Of a stretch of DNA of 64,000 nt, positions 1-10,113 are shown in pieces. The notes beneath the pieces were generated by a model. It had not been told where the DNA came from. It did not search any database and was given only the letters and a program-made list of their open reading frames with translations. Made by a program: the position numbers and the translations under genes. Origin of the DNA: Gigaspora margarita (Eukaryota; Glomeromycota; Glomeromycetes; Diversisporales; Gigasporaceae); NCBI GenBank assembly GCA_009809945.1, contig WTPW01000496.1, positions 84,116-148,115 of the forward strand, written 5' to 3'. Position 1 is the stretch's first letter. Each line of letters begins with the position of its first letter.

Positions 1-109
1 TTGCTTACCAAGAACATCAAAGAAGCACTCCAAGAACAAATACTTAACATAACAAAAAATGAAATCTCAACATAATTTACATCCTGACACGGTATAAATT
101 TGAAAATTA

Positions 110-330
110 CCACCAAAACAACAGTTCCTGGCGCTAATTCATGTGGTGCAATTATATAAAACAATTTTCTTGTCTCTTGATTTTGGAGTAAAGCAAGGTG
201 TGCAGACCGATTTGGATCATATTCTATATAGATAACTTCCTCTGGACCTGCATCCTATTGGTGAAAGTCAATAACGAAAGCTTCAATTTTTACTAAAACG
301 GCTCTACCCAGTTTTCCAGCAATACAACCC
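110..330 (-). pseudogene. mitochondrial ribosomal protein uL2m (L2) fragment
   Basis: Read on the minus strand, this segment encodes AGPEEVIYIEYDPNRSAHLA followed by LLQNQET and then YIIAPHELAPGTVV. These match the core of bacterial/mitochondrial ribosomal protein L2 (VIDF, then IEYDPNRSAHIALL, then SYIIAP.GL..G), a 23S-rRNA-binding protein of the large mitoribosomal subunit. A pyrimidine-rich tract ending in TTAG lies just upstream (about 331-340), as a splice acceptor would. An in-frame TAG falls between VIDFHQ and DAGPEE, and the conserved Gly-rich part before VIDF is poorly matched, so I read it as a decayed copy or fragment rather than the working gene. A possible upstream exon (402-452, minus) reads LLSGSGGSGDLIRDPK but I could not join it cleanly. 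The gene may continue beyond the left edge. Confidence 0.6.
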
Positions 331-452
331 TAAAAAAAAAGAGTTATTTAAAGAAAGAAAAAAAGCAATAAAAAAAAGCAATGGAAAAAAAACTACATAT
401 CTTAGGATCCCGAATCAAATCTCCACTACCTCCACTACCAGAAAGCAACCTA

Positions 453-1037
453 CAAAAGAAAGTTGGCGTTAGCTCAAAAAAAAAAGAACTGAAAAAAAAG
501 AAAACAATAAAAAAAACCACCTATCTTACAATTTAGAAAAACCATTCTCTAGTGAAGCAAAAAATAAGAACAAAAAACCAAAAAAACAAATATAGATTAG
601 AAAAAAAAACAAACCTAAATAAGATCAGGGACGAGTTACATGAAAGTAGTCGATCTGTCTGATATGATCACGTGATCACATGATCGCTAAAAATAATTAT
701 CATGTGATTTTTTGCAATTTAATTTGCTAAAAGGCCAAAGATATATAAGTTATATATCTCTAACCAGAGATGCTTAGAAAAACCCTTTAAAAATATAATC
801 CTTATTTTCAAATATTATTATATCAAATTTTATTTAAATATTTTAAATAATTAAAAAAGTAGATTAGAGATATATTTATAGTAATTATGCAGACAAATTT
901 GCCTGCAAACCTTTACAAACTAAGGGATAGGAACTAGAAACTAGTATAAGTCTAGAGTTTATAATTATAAAAGCATTTGATAAGCCCTAAAAAATCTAGT
1001 TACGTATGCATATCACAGATTATATTTTTCAGGTGCA
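453..1037. other. gene-free AT-rich stretch with a decayed transposon end
   Basis: No coding signal. At 890-906 lies AGACAAATTTGCCTGC and at 922-929 AAGGGATA. This is the same terminal design (a GCAGGCAAATTTGCCTGC palindrome, then AAGGGATA) seen at the ends of the TA-target elements at 26087-28024 and 57243-57902, so it is probably one eroded end of that family. Its partner end was not found. At 668-690 an AT-rich palindromic run (gatcacgtgatcacatgatc) is visible. Confidence 0.4.
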
Positions 1038-1045
1038 TTACAAAC

Positions 1046-1234
1046 TAGAGTTAACATCTCTATCTGGATTTATATATCTGGATATATACTATGTCATGTG
1101 ATATAACATGATATAGTGTTTTTATATTCTGATATAAATAAATCCGGATTTAAATTTATATCCAGATATATACTATAATAAAACCAGATTAATCCAGATA
1201 TAAAAAATATATCTGGACAGAGATATTAACTCTA
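1046..1234. mobile_element. hAT-like MITE, 189 bp
   Basis: Terminal inverted repeats TAGAGTTAACATCTCT and AGAGATATTAACTCTA bound a 189-bp AT-rich interior with no coding capacity. An exact 8-bp target-site duplication, ttacaaac, flanks it at 1038-1045 and 1235-1242. An 8-bp TSD and a TAG-starting inverted repeat fit a non-autonomous hAT-superfamily element. The interior is itself partly palindromic (repeated TCTGGATATA). Confidence 0.8.
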
Positions 1235-1526
1235 TTACAAACAGAAAAAGCTAAAACTACAGTTTTAATATTCTATTATAAATGCATCAAAATCAGAATT
1301 TTAGTCATCAAAGTGTATAAAAATATAAGTTCTTCACTTCACTCTAGACAATTATAACTTCTTGTACTAAATAAACTTGTTTAATACCAAAAAATATATC
1401 AAATTAGTATATTTTATTTTTATTTTTTTAAAATTTAAGAAAAAAATACTAAATTTTGAATTTTCGATAAAATTTTTTTACTAATTTGATGTATTTTTTA
1501 ATGCTATACAAGTTTACAAGAAGTTA

Positions 1527-2054
1527 TTTTTTTTTTTTAACTTTGGCAGGTCTTGNCGTGACTTTATTTGTAAAGAACTTATATAACTTACAACCCCGAA
1601 GGGCGTTACATATATACTATTACTATAACTAATGTTATTTCAAAGCCTGACTTTACTCCGGTACTACTAACAGCACCCGAATGTGACACGCCGCAGTGAC
1701 CCCCAGAGAGGTCACACACCAGAAGCTCCTACCAGAGTGCTGAGAAGGGATTTCACCTAGACGGACCGGCGACGCCATGAGTTCATGTAGTATCATATAG
1801 ATCCAGACTTGGGCCTCACATTACGTCTCGTGACTTCGGTTATTCCAAATCGGGGTCCTGGCACGGTCCTTCACAGCCACAAATTCTCCAAATATCGGCT
1901 GCCCAATTAAGGCCTCTATATGACATCCTGAGATAGTAACTTAGATTCCTAATCGCCCGGCTTTTTATATTTTTTGTTTTTGGGAGAAATCGAATCGGCA
2001 ACCTTGCGATTTGTTTCTTCGGAGCATAACCGCTATGCTATCGGCCCGTAGGAC
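1527..2054 (-). mobile_element. SINE with type-B tRNA head, 14-bp TSD
   Basis: Short interspersed retroposon on the minus strand. The tRNA-derived promoter is seen in reverse at 2030-2040 (A box TAGCATAGCGG) and 1986-1996 (B box GATTCGATTTC). The 3' tail is the poly-T run after 1526. A perfect 14-bp target-site duplication, tttacaagaagtta, flanks the element at 1513-1526 and 2055-2068. The part nearest the tail resembles the distal half of the SINE at 24828-25496 (shared stretch around CATGAACTC.TGGCG). An unresolved base (n) lies at about 1556. Transcription would be by RNA polymerase III, and mobilisation would depend on a partner LINE (family knowledge). Confidence 0.85.
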
Positions 2055-2069
2055 TTTACAAGAAGTTAT

Positions 2070-2470
2070 AATTATTTAGTAAAATTTTAAATAATATAAT
2101 ATTTTTAAAATTTTATAATTTATTGTATCTGTATTGTAACACATCCTATAAGATCTGTGTAATATGAAATCAAACCAACCAAAATAGCCTGTTCTTTTTG
2201 TTAGTTAGAGTTAAAATAAGGTAAGAATAATTTATAAACAAATAAAAATATTTTATAATAAAATTTATCAAAGAATTTTTTTTGTTAGAGTACAAAGAGT
2301 AGTTTCATAAGCAAAATTATGAGTCACAAGCAATTTTTTAAAATATTGCTTTTTTTCAATTTTATGTCATATCTAATCCTATAATCTGATTGGTTTATCA
2401 GATGGGTGTGTTACAATACAAATGTGGCAAATTATAAAATCCTATTTTTAATAATTTTATTAATAAAATT
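2070..2470. mobile_element. inverted-repeat element with conserved internal core (copy 1)
   Basis: A perfect 13-bp inverted pair GTATTGTAACACA sits at 2131-2143 and 2407-2419, and a weaker inverted match (TTTATAATTT-type) continues outward on both sides, so the true ends are probably near 2070 and 2470. Inside, at about 2276-2335, lies the core TTTGTTAGAG, spacer, GTAGTTTCATAAGCAAAAT that recurs in six other elements of this window. No clear TSD and no coding capacity. Confidence 0.55.
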
Positions 2471-2478
2471 AGAAAAAA

Positions 2479-2711
2479 TGCATTTGTTACTCCTGTGATA
2501 TATTTATTTGTCATAGCCAATAAGGACATTTTAATGTAAAGTAGAATTAAGCTAGGGTTAGAATTAAGATTAAGTTAGAGTTAGAATTAAAATTAATACA
2601 GAATTGTGAGAAAATCATTTTTTGTTAGAAGTGCAATAGGTATTATCTTAGTAAAATTTTGAGCTATAGCTGTGACAAATAAGTGTATTACAGGAGATAA
2701 CAAATACATTG
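2479..2711. mobile_element. inverted-repeat element with conserved internal core (copy 2)
   Basis: The ends are inverted copies of each other over about 40 bp (GCATTTGTTACTCCTGTGAT at the left; the reverse of TTACAGGAGATAACAAATAC at the right). The interior carries TTTTTGTTAGAAGTGCAATA and then AAAATTTTGAGCTATAG, a diverged version of the shared core. The GTTAGGGTT-like runs beside it (about 2555-2580) belong to this repeat and not to a telomere. No coding capacity. Confidence 0.55.
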
Positions 2712-3063
2712 CTCCATAAAATTATACAAAATACTATAATTCTTTAAATTTTACTAATTGATTTTAACTTTATACTCTAAGTAAAAATATATAGTACCAA
2801 AAAATATTCAAATAGAACTCCAGGTATCTCTAATATACCATATTCTATTATAAATAAACATTTCTTTTTAATTTTATAAATTTATAAAATTTAAATACAA
2901 AAAAGTTTATTAATTAATGATCTGCTAGTCAGCTAGATAAAAATATAACAGAGATTATATATAAACAAACCCCAAATTGAAATTTTCAGATTATATATAA
3001 AGTTAAAAAAAAATTTTATACAAATATGGTATTAAAATTGCACAAATGATAGAAAAAAATATA
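2712..3063. other. gene-free AT-rich stretch
   Basis: AT-rich sequence with no open frame of note, no inverted repeat pair that I could match and no retroposon tail. Confidence 0.5.
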
Positions 3064-3957
3064 AGAGAAGCACAGTAATTCATATAATTTTCTAGGGGAG
3101 GGTCACCCATCTATCATGTCCTATATATATATATAATATATAGCCAATAATATTGAAATAAAATCGATTTTTAGTTAATTGCAGATAGTTGCTACATAGT
3201 AAAGTCTAAATTCTACTATATCAATCGATAATTATCGATTAAGTCATCTTGTTTGGAAGACCAAAATACACAAACACTAAAATTTTTATTAAAATTGAAG
3301 AATTTTTTATTATTTAACTTTTAATTTTTATGTTCATTGAATATATTTTTTTAAAAAATTTTAATTTTTTCGTCGAACATAAAAATCAAAAGTCAATTAA
3401 TAAAAAGTTCTCTAATACTTATGAAAATTTTATATTATGTGTATTTTGACCTTCTGAATAAATTTACTTAAGCGATTTTAATCGATTTGTTTAGTAAAAT
3501 TTAGACTTTACTATGTAACGACTTTTGTCAATTGTGGGGTAGCTTATTTTCAGGCCAAAGACATTTTTAAGTTTTTTTTTTAAAAATTATAAAATTTGAT
3601 TGGTTAATAGTCCTATCACTAGGGGTCAGGACCTATATAAACCCTAATCATGTATTGTATAGCGTGCTATAAAGTACCCTCATTAAATAGTACCCCATAT
3701 ATTAGTACCCAGGTACTGTATTAGTATAATGGTCTTGAAGATCGATATATATCCAGGTACTATATTGTTCTGTAGCCTTAAAAATTTATTTAAAAACTAA
3801 TATGTATTTACCCCCTGCTGAACACAGTACCCCTCATACATAGTATCCACAACCATACACAGTACTCTGGGAGTACTATTTGTAGTTAACATGAGCTTCC
3901 TGGTTAATACCTAGAGTACTTTATGGAGCACTATATAGTAATTTACTGCACTTCTCT
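3064..3957. mobile_element. fold-back element (family FB1) with a nested TA element
   Basis: The ends are inverted copies (AGAGAAGCACAGTAATTCAT at 3064, ATTTACTGCACTTCTCT ending at 3957). Most of the interior is an imperfect long palindrome built on TAGTAAAGTCTAAATT / AATTTAGACTTTACTA arms. The same element lies in opposite orientation and uninterrupted at 14417-15007. Alignment between the two shows that this copy was split by the element at 3655-3938. No coding capacity. Confidence 0.65.
3655..3938. mobile_element. TA-target (mariner-like) MITE nested in FB1
   Basis: Inserted between a duplicated TA (3653-3654 and 3939-3940). The ends match inversely: TATAGCGTGCTATAAAGTAC at the left against the reverse of GTACTTTATGGAGCACTATA at the right. 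Removing it rejoins AATCATGTA with ATTTACTGCAC, the order seen in the uninterrupted FB1 copy at 14417-15007. The interior holds several AGTACCC/GGTACT motifs and no gene. Confidence 0.65.
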
Positions 3958-3973
3958 AAGCTTTTGATTAATA

Positions 3974-4157
3974 CAGTCAACCCAATACAATCACCTTCCT
4001 TACAATCATATCATAATACCATATTATATTATTATTAAAAACAATTTACTATTAAATATATAAAAAAATATCTCTATAAAAGCACAACCTCTTTATAGCA
4101 CTTTTTTGAAAAAAGTATATATGTGACCAAATTGGTAATTGTAAGAAGGGTTGACTA
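3974..4157. mobile_element. TA-target MITE, CAGTCAACC ends
   Basis: Ends CAGTCAACC and GGTTGACTA flanked by TA (3972-3973, 4158-4159). A related copy with the same internal layout (CAATCATATCATA near the left end, AAAAGCACAA in the right half) is at 23019-23214. CAGT ends next to TA fit the Tc1/mariner group; no transposase is present. Confidence 0.65.
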
Positions 4158-4515
4158 TATCTTTTTTTTGGTAATTTTTACTTTGTAAGCACATGGCATT
4201 TGCTATAAATGGACAAATAAAAGATTCATCTAGATAGTAAACCTACTATGTACTATATCTGAATACAGATTACAGGATCTTCTTTAATTAAATATAGTTC
4301 TTTTTTAAATTTAAATTGCATATTATAAATGCTAAGTATATATATATCTCAAATTTTTACACTATACAATATAAACTTAGTCATGTACTATACCCGGGAT
4401 CTATTATAGGGTTCTAAAATTAGTGGAATGTAACTAACCTGGGTTTTGTATCTGGCTATTTATAGTACTATGTAAAATCCTTTATTAATATAACTATAAA
4501 TCAAATTGGAGAATT
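4158..4515. other. gene-free AT-rich stretch
   Basis: Nothing beyond AT-rich sequence with scattered short TATA runs. Confidence 0.5.
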
Positions 4516-4812
4516 AGAAACCAGAGCCAGAATATCAGATGAAAAAGATCCTTGAGAGTTGGAGTTCCACCAACCTAGCTGCCGGAGTCATACTAAAAAA
4601 AAGAACCTATGCTATAGAAGTAGATACCAAAGGAAAAAAGAACTATAGTAGCACCTAATGCTGAGTGAATCAACCCTTTTGGGCTAACTAGTTTGGAAGT
4701 TTGGGAACTTGGTATAAAAACTAGTAGGATGGTAAGGTAAATGCTAGAATTAGAACAAACCTTACAAGAGCAGAAGTAGATAATGGTAGAAGTGCAGGTT
4801 TGCTCTAACTCC
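4516..4812 (+). mobile_element. SINE body fragment (type-A family)
   Basis: Corresponds to the middle of the full SINE at 36418-37338 (about 36675-36960 there). Shared landmarks in order are CCAGAGCCAGA.. GAT, GATCCTTGAGA, CCACCAACCT, AACCCTT..GGCTAACT and GTTTGGAAGTTTGG. It lacks both the tRNA head and the tail, so it is a truncated, eroded copy. The open frame on the opposite strand here is only the reverse of this repeat. Confidence 0.7.
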
Positions 4813-5774
4813 AAGTATAAGCCTTAGTAAATATATCATTACTAAAGTATAGATAATATAAAAATTTATATATTTTATTATAAGTTAAAAGTAATTAAAA
4901 GGCTATTATTTTAAAAATTTGCATTCTTGATAGTTATCAACTAATCAAACAATAGTAAACTAATTCTAAAATACTTAAATATATTAATAAATAGTAAAAG
5001 TACTTTTTACAACTTAGTATTGCTGTTTTATTCTATTATTATCTTGTCTAAAAACTAAAAAGCTCTTTTTTAATTGTAACAAGTGTTTTACTTAGAAACA
5101 AAACTTTGTATAACTTTGGTTCAAAAAAGGTCCAAAATTAAAATTGGCTAATATGTTTTGTTTTTTATATAAGCTATAATTTTGTATTAAGAACTATAAG
5201 TTTAAATCTAATATTTATGGAGTTTGCCAAAAATTAGTAAGGAATTTTTTTGGCTAAAAATTTTTTTTATAATATAAAATTGACAATTGCTAATTTTTAT
5301 CCTAGATAATATTATCGGTTGTATAAAAACAATTAGATTATCAAATCTTGTATGACTAAAACAAAGCAAAGAGAAGCAAAAAAAACTTTAATATTACAAA
5401 ATTTTATATAAAAGCTATGCTAAGCAAAAGGGTTTAGTATTAAAATTTGTATATATATAAACTTTTTTAGCCTGACCAAAACTAATCCTAACTTTAACTC
5501 TAACTAAATTTATTTTTTAATCAAAATTTTATAATATTAGATGATATTACTTTAAATAAAAACTAGTTATAATTTATAAAATCAAATATACTACTATAAT
5601 AATTTTTATTTTTAAATATTATCAAAAAAAATTTTTAATTAAATATTTTAAGTTTTTAAAAAAAGTAGAATAGTTTAGATATTATTATAAGCAAAAAAAC
5701 TATTACAAAAAAGCTAAAAAACTTCTTTTTTTTTTTATTTTACAACCTTATGCTACTTTTATTAAAAAATTTAT
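4813..5774. other. gene-free AT-rich stretch
   Basis: Long AT-rich stretch with T- and A-tracts. I could not assign any gene, inverted-repeat pair or retroposon tail here. Confidence 0.5.
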
Positions 5775-6452
5775 ATAGAGTAGATACAAAATTTATATTC
5801 TAGCATTGATACAGGATAGTATCTGATAACTCCAATAGTATTCAGATATGGTTGTTGTACTGATGTTTATTAGTTCCTAAGCTCTACTGATATTAACTAA
5901 ATATTACTTAGAGAATGACTTCAGGTTTTAGCTATCTTACTTCAAAATCAATTATTTCTAAAAACTTCCTTCTTGAGCTTTTTATATAGAAGAATAAAAA
6001 AAGAAAAAAGATTAAATAGGGACAAAACTATACTATCTAAACAATAAAACCAAATTAAAAACCAAAATTACAACCAAACAAAAAAATAAATTTAAATAAA
6101 ACCAAAGAAAAAGTAAAAAAATAAAAAGTAATGAAGGTGCTAATAAGTCTACACATAATTGAAACAATCTCTTATGTAACTTATTGCATAAAACATCTAT
6201 CCAAATGCTATATATACATAATGAAAAAATACATTTACAACTAAAAGTCCATATAAAAAATTTTTCACATGTCCTTCAGATCTCCAACATGTCATTTCTT
6301 GTTTATTCAAATAAACCTAAAAGTACTTGTGACCACACCAGTTCCTGTTCAGGGATGTATTCCCAATTTGAAAAAAGTAAACACTGCCAATATTTTGGAG
6401 GTGTAAACTGGAATGCCCTTTTTGGTAAAAATTTTGAAAAATCCAAGAAGTA
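5775..6452 (-). mobile_element. eroded copy of a retroposed transcript
   Basis: This is the reverse-complement relative of the insertion at 39523-40595. It shares, in inverted order, CTCCAATAGTATTCAGATATGG-like sequence, a poly-purine stretch and the segment around GGGATGTATTCCCAA and TTTTGAAAAATCCAAGAAG. Two diverged copies in opposite orientation show a dispersed family. A short plus-strand frame (6184-6453) runs across it, but the orientation of the better-preserved copy suggests that the transcript was the other strand, so I do not call a gene. Ends not determined. Confidence 0.55.
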
Positions 6453-6695
6453 GAAAAAAATACCAAAATAAAAGAGAGTTGGTAGGAGTTATACTAGACA
6501 TAATAACACATTTCAAAACTAGACTTCAGGAATTGTTCTATCTACTATTTCTTTACTCAATAGCACTAGAGGTTGGCTTAGTTTTACGGTAAGTGATAAA
6601 CCCTAAGCTTGTCAGCAGATAGTCTATGAGCTTTTTATCTCTAAATGACAAGTGCCATTCTAGTAGTAAGTGATAAACTCTAAGCTTGACAGTAG
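6453..6695. repeat. flank with duplicated AAGCTTGTCAGCAGATAGTC motif
   Basis: The segment at about 6606-6650 (GTCAGCAGATAGTCTATGAG, then TTTATCTCTAAA) recurs at 7148-7190 on the far side of the element at 6696-7147. The host region was therefore already duplicated in tandem before that insertion. Confidence 0.5.
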
Positions 6696-7147
6696 TGGGG
6701 TTTCTCAAAATCAAATTGAATCAAATATTAGGCATATTTGAATTTGATCAAATTGAATAAGTCCTTAATTTGAATTTGATTTGATCAAATCAAATCAAAT
6801 TTATTTGTAATTTTTAAAAAATTTTAAAATTTTATACACTTTTCAAAATTTTTAATTTACACAAAATTTTACTAAATTAATCAATTTTTTGTATTAAATA
6901 AAAAATGTTCTACTAATCAAAATAGCTCTAGTTTTATAGAACAAAAAAGGCAGTTATTTTAATAAAATTTTGTATAAATAGCTATTGTATCTATAGTTTC
7001 AATAAAAATTTTCAAATATTTGTCAAATCAAATCAAATATTTTGTCAATTTGAATTTGATTTAATTTGAAATTTCTATATTTGAATTTGATTTGAGATCA
7101 AATATTTGATCAAATCAGATTGAATTGAATCGAATTGTAGAACCATA
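6696..7147. mobile_element. hAT-like element, 452 bp
   Basis: Ends TGGGGTTTCT and AGAACCATA are imperfect inverted repeats, continued inward by strongly alternating TCAAATTGAAT / ATTCAATTTGA motifs that give the element a fold-back character. The flanks gacagtag (6688-6695) and gtcagcag (7148-7155) agree at 6 of 8 positions, as an aged 8-bp TSD would. No coding capacity. Confidence 0.55.
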
Positions 7148-7214
7148 GTCAGCAGGTAGTCTATGAACTTTATCTCTAAACAACAAATGCCAGCTTATAG
7201 ACCTTAATGACAAC

Positions 7215-7375
7215 TAGGGATTGGAACCACCTAAAATTTTTTTAGATTGTTTAATCATTTAACCATTTAATCATTTAATTTGGCTGGCATTAAAATAATT
7301 CTGGCCCATGACCAACATAATTCTGCCCAGAACTATAGAGCAATTTTTAAATGGTTAAATGGTTCCCAATCCCTA
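7215..7375. mobile_element. hAT-like MITE, 161 bp
   Basis: Perfect terminal TAGGGATTGG...CCAATCCCTA, extended inward by further inverted similarity (GGAACCA / TGGTTCC). An exact 8-bp TSD, atgacaac, flanks it at 7207-7214 and 7376-7383. An unbroken 8-bp TSD suggests a fairly recent insertion. Confidence 0.85.
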
Positions 7376-7383
7376 ATGACAAC

Positions 7384-9235
7384 AACTGTGTAAAGTCAGT
7401 TTGCTATTTTATGCATTAGATGTAGAGTTTTCATAGGTCAGCCTTCGTGAAAATTTTGGTGCAAGTGATCGTTGGAAAGAGTTGTTTAGGCTACAAAAAA
7501 GAATCGAAAAAAAAACTAAAAAACTGGAGCTAATTTACAAGCAAGATAATTTTATTAATATTGTTTTTGATTTTAGTGTTCTAAATTTATTATTTATATA
7601 ATTATATATTATAAATTTTACATTAATTATATATTTTATTATATTAAATTTCTTTGTAGTTATAAAAAATTACATCAAATTTTTATTACAATAATCCATC
7701 TATTAATATTTCTATTTAAAGTATTAAAAATATCTCACCCGATTTTGATTATCAATCTGATGATTATTACCAATATGCACTAATAATCTTTATAAAATTT
7801 AACAATATTTGAATGAACCAACAATTTCAAAATATAAAACCACTTTATTGGTAAAAGTAAATTAAAATTGGTTTTTAAATTTATCTAAGATGGCTAGGAT
7901 ATAGCATATAGTTTTTAGATTAAAATATATTATATGCTGTATACAATGCAACATGTAATAAATGAACCCATAAAATGTAATTTGCTTAAAAATAATATGC
8001 GATTCTAATTGATATGAAAATTTTACATGTTGTGCCATTTATAAATATGTGCTTAAATTATTTTTGAAAAAAAAGAAACATTTAGGCAATGCTATATGTT
8101 TTATATAAAACCCTCTAAAAAAAACTATATTATATGATATATTTTGATGAAGAAAGTTCAAGAGAGTTTGGAAAAAACTTCGACAAATATGAAAATAATT
8201 TCAGCAACTATAAAAATAATTGCGTCTGACTAAATGCTGTAATAATTTTTTCTAAGATTAGCAAATAGGCACACATGTATAAATGTTATTTAACATTAGA
8301 TCCATGGGCCGATCATGGACTGTACTATGTGGTCATAGGCTGGATTTGAATCCAAAATATTTTATTGGGCTGGATCTGGACTTCGAAGTATTCAGCACTG
8401 CCCGTCCCATGCAGAACCTTACATACATCCCGTGTACAAATAGAAATTGGTCTAAACCAAAATTCAATATAATTGATTTAAAATAAATAACAAATTATGT
8501 CTCGTAAAAAAGCTTGCTAATGTTGCTAAATGCATATAAACTTGTTTTTTTTAAAAAAAGTTTTAAATATTACTGCATTGCTAAATTGTTATAATATTTG
8601 CTGCAGAATTTTTTTTAAAAAAAAATATTTTTTTACAAAAATAATATTAGAATCTGCGCTTATTAAATCCATTAGACACAACTAACTATTATTTGTAATT
8701 TTCATATTTTTTATTTTGGTGTAAACCAATTTTTGCTGACAACTGCTTCGTCGGCAACCATTTCATCATATTGGCACGATTTAGGTTAGAGTTGGCCTGA
8801 TTTATAATTGGAGTTGATTAGGTGTAGATTTCAGTAGAATGCCTGTTGTTAAATTATATTAGAAACCAAATTATGTTATCACTATTATAATCAAAACTGT
8901 TTAAATGTATACCATCAGAAAAGCAAATTATGCGTTGATAAAGCATTAACGGATTAACTATCAAATGCATATTACTATTAAAATTGGTTTAAAAATTATG
9001 CATTTAGACAGTATCGTGGCATAGATATTGTATCCTTTTTTGTTCATAGGCATGTGTCTATGGGCAACATTTGTTACATTGTTTCTCTTCGAATGAGTCA
9101 TGCCTCCTTCACTAGGTGATAATGCCTCTTCGGCTATTTTTAATTCATACTTTCCTACTACACGACACTTTACAGGCTCAATACTAAAATTTAAAATTGC
9201 AAAATTTATTGGTATATCAATTTATGTACTGTATT
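7384..9235. other. gene-free AT-rich stretch
   Basis: No supported gene. A 67-codon frame at 8283-8486 has no recognisable motif. Sequence at about 8720-8830 (CCAATTTTTGCTGACAAC, then CGTCGGCAACCATTTC and GATTTATAATTGGAGTTGAT) resembles the right edge of the window (63845-63990), so this is another dispersed repeat. Confidence 0.5.
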
Positions 9236-9465
9236 TGAGTGACGGAAAGGGAAAACCTGATTTTATGTTTCACTTTAGCGAGCTTGCACCTCTAAAACCC
9301 ATAATGGTTATAGGTGACTGATTAATCTAGTCATTTCGATAACATTATCGCTTTGCATCAAAGAAAAATGACGTTAAGAGATAAGATTAGATTCTTCAGA
9401 AACAGAGTCCAATAAGATGAAAAGTAGTGAATCAATTTACAGGTTTTCTCCCTTTCCGTCGCTCA
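9236..9465. mobile_element. inverted-repeat MITE, TGAGTGACGGAAAGG ends
   Basis: The left end TGAGTGACGGAAAGGG with AAAACCTG is matched inversely by CAGGTTTTCTCCCTTTCCGT with CGCTCA at the right end, giving about 24 bp of inverted repeat. The ends are more GC-rich than their surroundings. No convincing TSD. Confidence 0.6.
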
Positions 9466-10113
9466 TTTAGTTTAAAACTTTTCATTAAAAAATTTTACTA
9501 TTATCACACTTCAAATTAACTTTAGGCATACAAAAATCTAAAAATTCCTCAACTATTTTTATTCGTTAAGGTTTATTATATGAATTATAAATTTTAAAAA
9601 AAAAAACAAAAAAAAAAAAAAAAAGTATCCGTCCGGATTGATCGAGAAAAAAAAAGCTCGAAAAGTTGATTTGAACAAGCTTAATTATAAAAATTGAAAT
9701 AAGCACCACTCGGCTTATTGTATTCGTAAAGAAAGAAACCTAAAGAAGGTGTGTATGGTCCTGGCTGTAATTCAATAAAATCAAAGTAGTATTTAAATGT
9801 GACAACAGTCAATAATGATATATATAACTCAATCAAAAAGCTATAAGCTATATTAATGTTCTACATGAATGCAATGCTCATCACGAATAGCATTTATCCT
9901 CCTTTATATCTGTTATGTTATAGGTACAGTATGGTTAATGAAAAAAGAAATTAGATAATGACAGTGTATGTAATGCATGTACGTACATACAAACGCACGT
10001 ACTGTACATACATACGAGAATCGGAAACTTTCCTTCCGAATAATTTATTTATTTATATACTTTATATATACCATTAACGAAATTTACAATGAAAAAACGA
10101 AAAATAAATTCTG
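9466..10113 (+). promoter_or_regulatory. upstream region of the metalloprotease gene
   Basis: Non-coding. It holds an A-rich tract (about 9594-9626), a cluster of alternating GTAC/CATAC motifs (9970-10015) and, within 70 bp of the ATG, a T/A-rich segment with TATATA (about 10060-10070) that could serve as the core promoter. The assignment rests only on position and composition. Confidence 0.35.

Noticed and set aside
2555-2600. Telomere-like TTAGGG/CCCTAA words, also at 16290-16345, 34795-34805 and 49110-49130
   Set aside because: They are irregular, few, and each but one lies inside a dispersed inverted-repeat element next to its conserved core; no run of exact telomere repeats exists.
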